From: Candidatus Omnitrophota bacterium
GTDB lineage: Bacteria; Omnitrophota; Gorgyraeia; Gygaellales; Profunditerraquicolaceae
Assembly: GCA_016867175.1 (NCBI GenBank)
Contig: VGKF01000002.1
Span: 1-26,639 of the forward strand
Length of the DNA stretch: 26,639 nt
Direction: 5' to 3'
Position 1 is the first letter of the stretch, and each line of letters starts with the position of its first letter. A model generated the notes under the pieces. The model was not told where the DNA came from, ran no database searches, and was given only the letters and a program-made list of their open reading frames with translations. The translations under genes were made by a program, and so were the position numbers. Positions 23,280 to 26,639 of this stretch are shown piece by piece.

Positions 23280-24065
23280 TTACCAGACTATTTCTTTGGC
23301 ATCAAAGACCGGACCCTCTTTACAGACGCGCTGAAACCCAGCGTGAGTATTTATCGCGCAGCCAAGACAGGCACCTATGCCGCAGGCCATATGCTCCTCT
23401 AGCGAAATCTGCGCTGGAATATTATGTTTGCTACTTATAGCTGCAACTTTTTTTAAGAGTGGCTCCGGGCCACAGGCATAGATCTGCACTGATTGATAAC
23501 CGATATCCGAAAGCTCTTTTTTTAGCAGATCAGAAACATAGCCCTTAAAACCTCGGCTTCCATCATCTGTAGCTATTTTAACATCACAATCTAATTCTTT
23601 AAACTCTTTTTCGCAAAGAATCTGGCCGCTTGTCTTTGCGCCGATCAAAACCCGCTTTGGGATTCCCGCTAATTTTTTAGCAAGAAAGACAAGTGGCGCT
23701 ACCCCCATCCCCCCAGCCACTATAACCGGTTTAATTTTTCTTGTGGCAGCAGGTAATTTAAAGCCGCTACCTAGCGGGCCTATAATATCTAGGCTTCCTC
23801 CCGGCTTCTTTTTTGAGAAGGCCTCTGTACCGCTGCCTAAAACCTGATAGAGGATCTCGAGCCTCTCGCCCCGCACCCTATGGATACTGAATGGCCTCCT
23901 TAAAAAAACCTCCTGGTTATTTCCAAACCAGATCTGCACAAACTGACCAGGTAGCGCATTGCTAGCTATCTGGGGGGCAGCTAAGAGGGCGCGCCAATAA
24001 GTAGCTTTAATTTTTCTATTCTCAATTATCCTGGTTATAAACTGAAAAGTTTTATTTAGACGCAT
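23280..24065 (-). CDS. pyrK: Dihydroorotate dehydrogenase electron transfer subunit
   Basis: FAD and [2Fe-2S] subunit that passes electrons from PyrD to NAD. At 261 residues it has the ferredoxin-reductase fold: FAD motif RRPFSI (56-61), GPLGSGF, NAD-binding GGMGVAP (118-124), ACGPEPLL near 198, and the iron-sulfur cysteines C228, C233, C236 and C248. It overlaps the methyltransferase-like gene by 14 bases. It is separated from pyrD by the glycosyltransferase and the TauE-like gene, unlike the adjacent pyrK-pyrD arrangement in many bacteria. Element B follows its stop. Confidence 0.95.
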   Translation of the reverse strand: MRLNKTFQFITRIIENRKIKATYWRALLAAPQIASNALPGQFVQIWFGNNQEVFLRRPFSIHRVRGERLEILYQVLGSGTEAFSKKKPGGSLDIIGPLGSGFKLPAATRKIKPVIVAGGMGVAPLVFLAKKLAGIPKRVLIGAKTSGQILCEKEFKELDCDVKIATDDGSRGFKGYVSDLLKKELSDIGYQSVQIYACGPEPLLKKVAAISSKHNIPAQISLEEHMACGIGACLGCAINTHAGFQRVCKEGPVFDAKEIVW

Positions 24066-24738
24066 CTGTTTTTTTACTCAAATACCAAACTAGGCAGATA
24101 AAAAATAATATCACCAGCAACAATCCTACGCCTTCTTTAAGATAAGCCTTTACACCTTCACTTTTAATATCTTCCCAGGATTCCAACAAAAGCGTAAGCA
24201 AAAGCACAGCTATTATTGTGCCAATCTCTCTTTTAAGCCAGGAAATCCTTAAAGGCAGGTATTGCGCGATATCCCTCTCTAATAAGTCAGCTGGCAAAGG
24301 CCAAAGCCGCGGGACTTGAAGCTGATAAGCAGTATATTCTTCAGGGAATATCTTAAGCAGCTTTTTCTCTTCTTTAAATATTAATAACACGTAACGCAGG
24401 ATAAAAATAAGCAGGAATACTCCGGCTACCCACCATTGAAATAACACTAGTACTATCCCCAGGCCGATTAAGAGTATCCCTAGATACATGGGGTTACGCG
24501 CCAGGCTGTATGGGCCTGAGATGATCAAGGATTCTCCCTGGCGCGAATGTTCCGCCTTATAACCCCTGGCAGAGGTACGTAATAACTGGCCTAGAAGTAT
24601 AAAAGCTATTCCAAAAATCTCTGCTATTTCATCATAATAAATACCATTACTGCTCCTGAAAAAGAGGGTGGGAAAGATCAGTATCAATGCCAGTGCTAAA
24701 ACAATAATAACCCCGTTTATCCCCAGTCTCTTCTTCAT
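24052..24738 (-). CDS. Isoprenylcysteine carboxyl methyltransferase-like membrane protein
   Basis: A polytopic membrane protein of the ICMT / phospholipid N-methyltransferase-like superfamily. The SAM-binding core is visible as SGPYSLARNPMYLG and, further on, EEKKLLKIFPEEYTAYQ. Five to six hydrophobic segments occur, including two at the extended C-terminus after residue 160, which is beyond the minimal domain. I prefer the ATG at 24738 (228 residues, MKKRLG); the ATG at 24753 lies at the foot of a hairpin and adds MCSST. Neither has a clear ribosome binding site. The substrate is unknown. It overlaps pyrK by 14 bases. Confidence 0.82.
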   Translation of the reverse strand: MKKRLGINGVIIVLALALILIFPTLFFRSSNGIYYDEIAEIFGIAFILLGQLLRTSARGYKAEHSRQGESLIISGPYSLARNPMYLGILLIGLGIVLVLFQWWVAGVFLLIFILRYVLLIFKEEKKLLKIFPEEYTAYQLQVPRLWPLPADLLERDIAQYLPLRISWLKREIGTIIAVLLLTLLLESWEDIKSEGVKAYLKEGVGLLLVILFFICLVWYLSKKTDASK

Positions 24739-24750
24739 GGTTGATGAGCA

Positions 24751-24910
24751 CATAACTTACGAACACCGAAGGTGTGAGTAAGTTATCGGTGCGAATTAAT
24801 CCCCGCCGTACTTTTTCGCAGGGCGAAAAAGTACGAAGCAGCGGGGATAAGTTCGGACTGATAAGTTATGTCGCTTACATTATCTTTGATATAAGGCTCC
24901 ATAACTTATG
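24751..24910. repeat. Double stem-loop element C (between mutM and the methyltransferase-like gene)
   Basis: Stem-loop 1 (24752-24786) pairs ATAACTTAC with GTAAGTTAT and ACACC with GGTGT. The linker GCGAATTAATCC follows. Stem-loop 2 (24799-24848) pairs ATCCCCGC with GCGGGGAT and CGTACTTTTTCGC with GCGAAAAAGTACG, with an AAGCA bulge on the 3' side. Further out, ATAAGTTATG (24861-24870) is inverted at 24900-24909. Thus the TAAGTTAT motif occurs four times. No T-run suggests termination. Confidence 0.8.
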
Positions 24911-24917
24911 TCCTCAC

Positions 24918-25718
24918 TTATCTTTGGCAACGAGGGCAAAAATATGTACCCCTGCCGCCCAGGCTTGTTCTTTTAATCGGCGTCTTACAGATAAAACATG
25001 GCTTATTTTCTCTATCATATACTTTATGAAATTTCACATAGCCTCCTTTATCTCCAGAGAGCCGCACATACTGGTCTACGGAAGAGCCTTTGTGCTCTAT
25101 TGCCTTAAGAAGGGTTTTCTTTAATTCGCTAAGTAATTTATCTTTTTCTTTACGGGAAAGGCCCGAGGCCTGACGTTCGGGGTTAATCCTTGAGCGAAAG
25201 AGCGCCTCTGCCGCATAGAGGTTACCTACCCCAGAGATAAAACCCTGATCCATAATCAGCGGTTTAATCTTAGCCTTTTTTTTAGCTAGCATAGAGCTAA
25301 ATTCATCCGTTGTTAAATCAAAGGGTTCAGGCCCGAGATTCTGGATAAACTTTAAGCTGCGCCAGTCGTCCAAGAGGCGTAATTCTGCAAAGAGCCTGCG
25401 GTCATTAAAATCTAGTGCTTTGCCGTCGTTTAGCTTAAAGATAACCCTGGCCTCTTTGCCATTGCCAGGATAAACTAGCTGTCCGGTCATCTTTAAATGT
25501 ATGGCCAGGGCCTTTCCGTTAGATAATTCCAAGATTAAAACCTTGGCCCTACGCAATACCTTCTTTATGCTTAGGCCTTCTAGCCCGGACTTAAATTTCG
25601 CGACAGAAGGTTCTCTTATCACTGCCGGATGATGCACGCAGACTTCGCTAATCTTCTTTCCTAAAAGTGTTTTTTCTAATTCCCTCTTTATTGTTTCGAC
25701 TTCCGGCAGCTCCGGCAT
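24918..25718 (-). CDS. mutM: Formamidopyrimidine-DNA glycosylase
   Basis: Removes 8-oxoguanine and ring-opened purines and cuts the abasic site. The mature protein begins PELPEVETI, so the catalytic Pro2 and Glu3 define the start at 25718; a longer in-frame start would bury them. GGGAGAG precedes it and the yjbQ stop lies one base upstream. K59 in RRAKV is the damage-recognition Lys, LAIHLKMTGQL is conserved, and the C-terminal zinc finger CxxC...CPRC with GGRGTYF is intact. At 266 residues it is standard size. Confidence 0.97.
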   Translation of the reverse strand: MPELPEVETIKRELEKTLLGKKISEVCVHHPAVIREPSVAKFKSGLEGLSIKKVLRRAKVLILELSNGKALAIHLKMTGQLVYPGNGKEARVIFKLNDGKALDFNDRRLFAELRLLDDWRSLKFIQNLGPEPFDLTTDEFSSMLAKKKAKIKPLIMDQGFISGVGNLYAAEALFRSRINPERQASGLSRKEKDKLLSELKKTLLKAIEHKGSSVDQYVRLSGDKGGYVKFHKVYDRENKPCFICKTPIKRTSLGGRGTYFCPRCQR

Positions 25719-25719
25719 C

Positions 25720-26115
25720 TTACTCTCCCAATAACTTAACCCAAACCTCTCTCTGTCGCGGGCCATCGTTCTCGCAGAAATATATCCCCTGCCAGGTGCC
25801 TAGCTTTAATTTACCCGACTCTATGAAAATACTTAAAGAGGCCCCCAGGAGCGAAGATTTAATATGGCTGTCTGAATTACCTTCGGAGTGCGTATAACCC
25901 TTCCCTTCGGGGATAACCCTGCTTAAGGTATTTATAATATCCTGCCCTACAGAAGGATCGGCATTCTCATTAATGGTAAGCCCTGCGGTAGTATGCGGAC
26001 AGAAAATAAAACAGATGCCATCCCTGACCTTGGCTTTATTTACCGCTGCCTGGACCTTAGCGGTTAGGTCAATTAATTCTATGCGGTTATTTGTTTTTAC
26101 GCTTATCTTTTCCAC
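25720..26115 (-). CDS. yjbQ: YjbQ / UPF0047 family protein
   Basis: A 131-residue protein of the YjbQ family, small trimeric proteins with reported weak thiamine-phosphate synthase activity in E. coli. Conserved blocks are CPHTTAGLTINENADP (with the metal His), HSEGNSDSHIKSSLLG and LGTWQGIYFCENDGPRQREV. The start is GTG at 26113-26115 and has only a weak ribosome binding site. It overlaps the carB 3' end by 29 bases. The physiological role is not established. Confidence 0.93.
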   Translation of the reverse strand: MEKISVKTNNRIELIDLTAKVQAAVNKAKVRDGICFIFCPHTTAGLTINENADPSVGQDIINTLSRVIPEGKGYTHSEGNSDSHIKSSLLGASLSIFIESGKLKLGTWQGIYFCENDGPRQREVWVKLLGE

Positions 26116-26639
26116 TTTTATTTTTGGCCTTACCTTTTCTATGGTATTCCTGCAGGGACTTTACCTGTAACTCTTTTCTAGCCATAGCCTCAATCCCACT
26201 CACTGTGGCCTGCGCGCCGGAGACAGTAGTGGTATAAGGTATATTATAGAGGATAACCTGCGAACGGATCTTGACTTCATCCAGCCTTGGGATTCTGCCT
26301 GAAGGCGTATTAATCACCCATTGCACTTTGCCGTCTTTCATCAGGTCTATCACGTTAGGCCTGCCCTCGGCAATCTTAGGCAAAACCTTGACCTTGATAC
26401 CATTCTTCTCAAGGGCTGCGGCTGTGCCTGAGGTAGCGTAAACACGAAATCCCAAATCCTCTAGCTTCTTGGCGATAAAGACTATTGCCCTCTTATCTTT
26501 ATCCCGCACCGAGATAAAGACATTCCCTTTTTTCGGCAGGTTCTGGCCGGCGGCAATCTGGCTTTTTATATAGGCCTGGGCAAAATCCTTATCAATCCCC
26601 ATGACCTCTCCGGTAGATTTCATCTCCGGCCCCAGTATA
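26087..26639 (-). CDS. carB: Carbamoyl-phosphate synthase large subunit, C-terminal part (partial)
   Basis: The last 184 codons of CarB; the frame continues past the window edge. The visible start LGPEMKSTGEVMG is the end of the second ATP-grasp domain. The MGS-like allosteric domain follows: NVFISVRDKDK, YATSGTAAALEKNGI, GRPNVIDLMKDGKVQWVINT and YTTTVSGAQATVSGIEAM. It ends in a Lys-rich tail of about 20 residues. CarB makes carbamoyl phosphate for pyrimidine and arginine synthesis, fitting the pyrK, pyrD and pyrF genes below. Allosteric control by UMP or related ligands is known for the family. Confidence 0.97.
   Translation of the reverse strand, partial: ILGPEMKSTGEVMGIDKDFAQAYIKSQIAAGQNLPKKGNVFISVRDKDKRAIVFIAKKLEDLGFRVYATSGTAAALEKNGIKVKVLPKIAEGRPNVIDLMKDGKVQWVINTPSGRIPRLDEVKIRSQVILYNIPYTTTVSGAQATVSGIEAMARKELQVKSLQEYHRKGKAKNKSGKDKRKNK

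Noticed and set aside
24799..24848. Long hairpin as a rho-independent terminator
   Set aside because: The stem is strong, but no T-run follows on either strand, and the same design recurs with a linker and second hairpin. It fits a repeat element better.
17610..24910. CRISPR array made of the palindromic repeats
   Set aside because: The copies are kilobases apart, imperfect, and not separated by uniform spacers; no cas genes are present.
25719..25766. Longer MutM start at 25766
   Set aside because: It would add 16 residues before PELPE. The catalytic Pro must be the N-terminal residue after Met removal, and GGGAGAG precedes the ATG at 25718.

Overview
The window is a densely packed bacterial segment. 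Every gene I can support lies on the minus strand, so transcription runs from base 26639 down to base 1. No stretch longer than 300 bases lacks a gene. Lipoprotein lipoboxes, a Spy-like periplasmic protein and signal peptides indicate a Gram-negative-type envelope. The V-type ATPase, hyp genes, a PilZ protein and a DUF3857/transglutaminase lipoprotein together suggest an anaerobe from a poorly cultured lineage, perhaps Omnitrophota. That placement is inference; no phylogenetic marker here settles it.

Region 1 (26639 to 20054) is a scattered pyrimidine operon. It holds the 3' end of carB, then yjbQ, mutM/fpg, an isoprenylcysteine-methyltransferase-like membrane protein, pyrK, a family 2 glycosyltransferase, a half-size TauE-like protein, pyrD and pyrF. 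Many junctions overlap by a few bases, which points to translational coupling.

Region 2 (20051 to 11822) is a complete V/A-type ATPase operon in the order H(G)-I-K-E-C-F-A-B-D, the same order as Enterococcus hirae ntpFIKECGABD. It starts 2 bases after pyrF, so it is probably cotranscribed with the pyrimidine genes. The K subunit keeps most residues known to bind Na+ in E. hirae NtpK. A Spy/LTxxQ-like periplasmic protein follows subunit D.

Region 3 (11391 to 10115) holds tRNA-Val(UAC) and tRNA-Asp(GUC), each with its own readable sigma70-like promoter, and then a PKD-domain lipoprotein.

Region 4 (9968 to 1) is a second compact gene run. It encodes a stand-alone MetRS-beta/Trbp111-like tRNA-binding protein, a YkgJ-type cysteine-cluster protein, a DUF2156 protein, a DnaQ exonuclease fused to a WYL domain, a HypF lacking its N-terminal half, HypC, HypD, a TPR/DUF3857/transglutaminase lipoprotein, a PilZ-TM-coiled-coil protein with a large helical C-terminal domain, an endonuclease III-like glycosylase, and the start of an exported protein cut by the window edge.

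The most unusual non-coding signal is a family of double stem-loop elements at 17610-17717, 23161-23277 and 24751-24910. They share an AATTRATCC linker, while their stems differ in sequence but stay self-complementary. I found no CRISPR array, insertion sequence or prophage. The most unusual proteins are the PilZ/helical-barrel protein, the DnaQ-WYL fusion and the split HypF.
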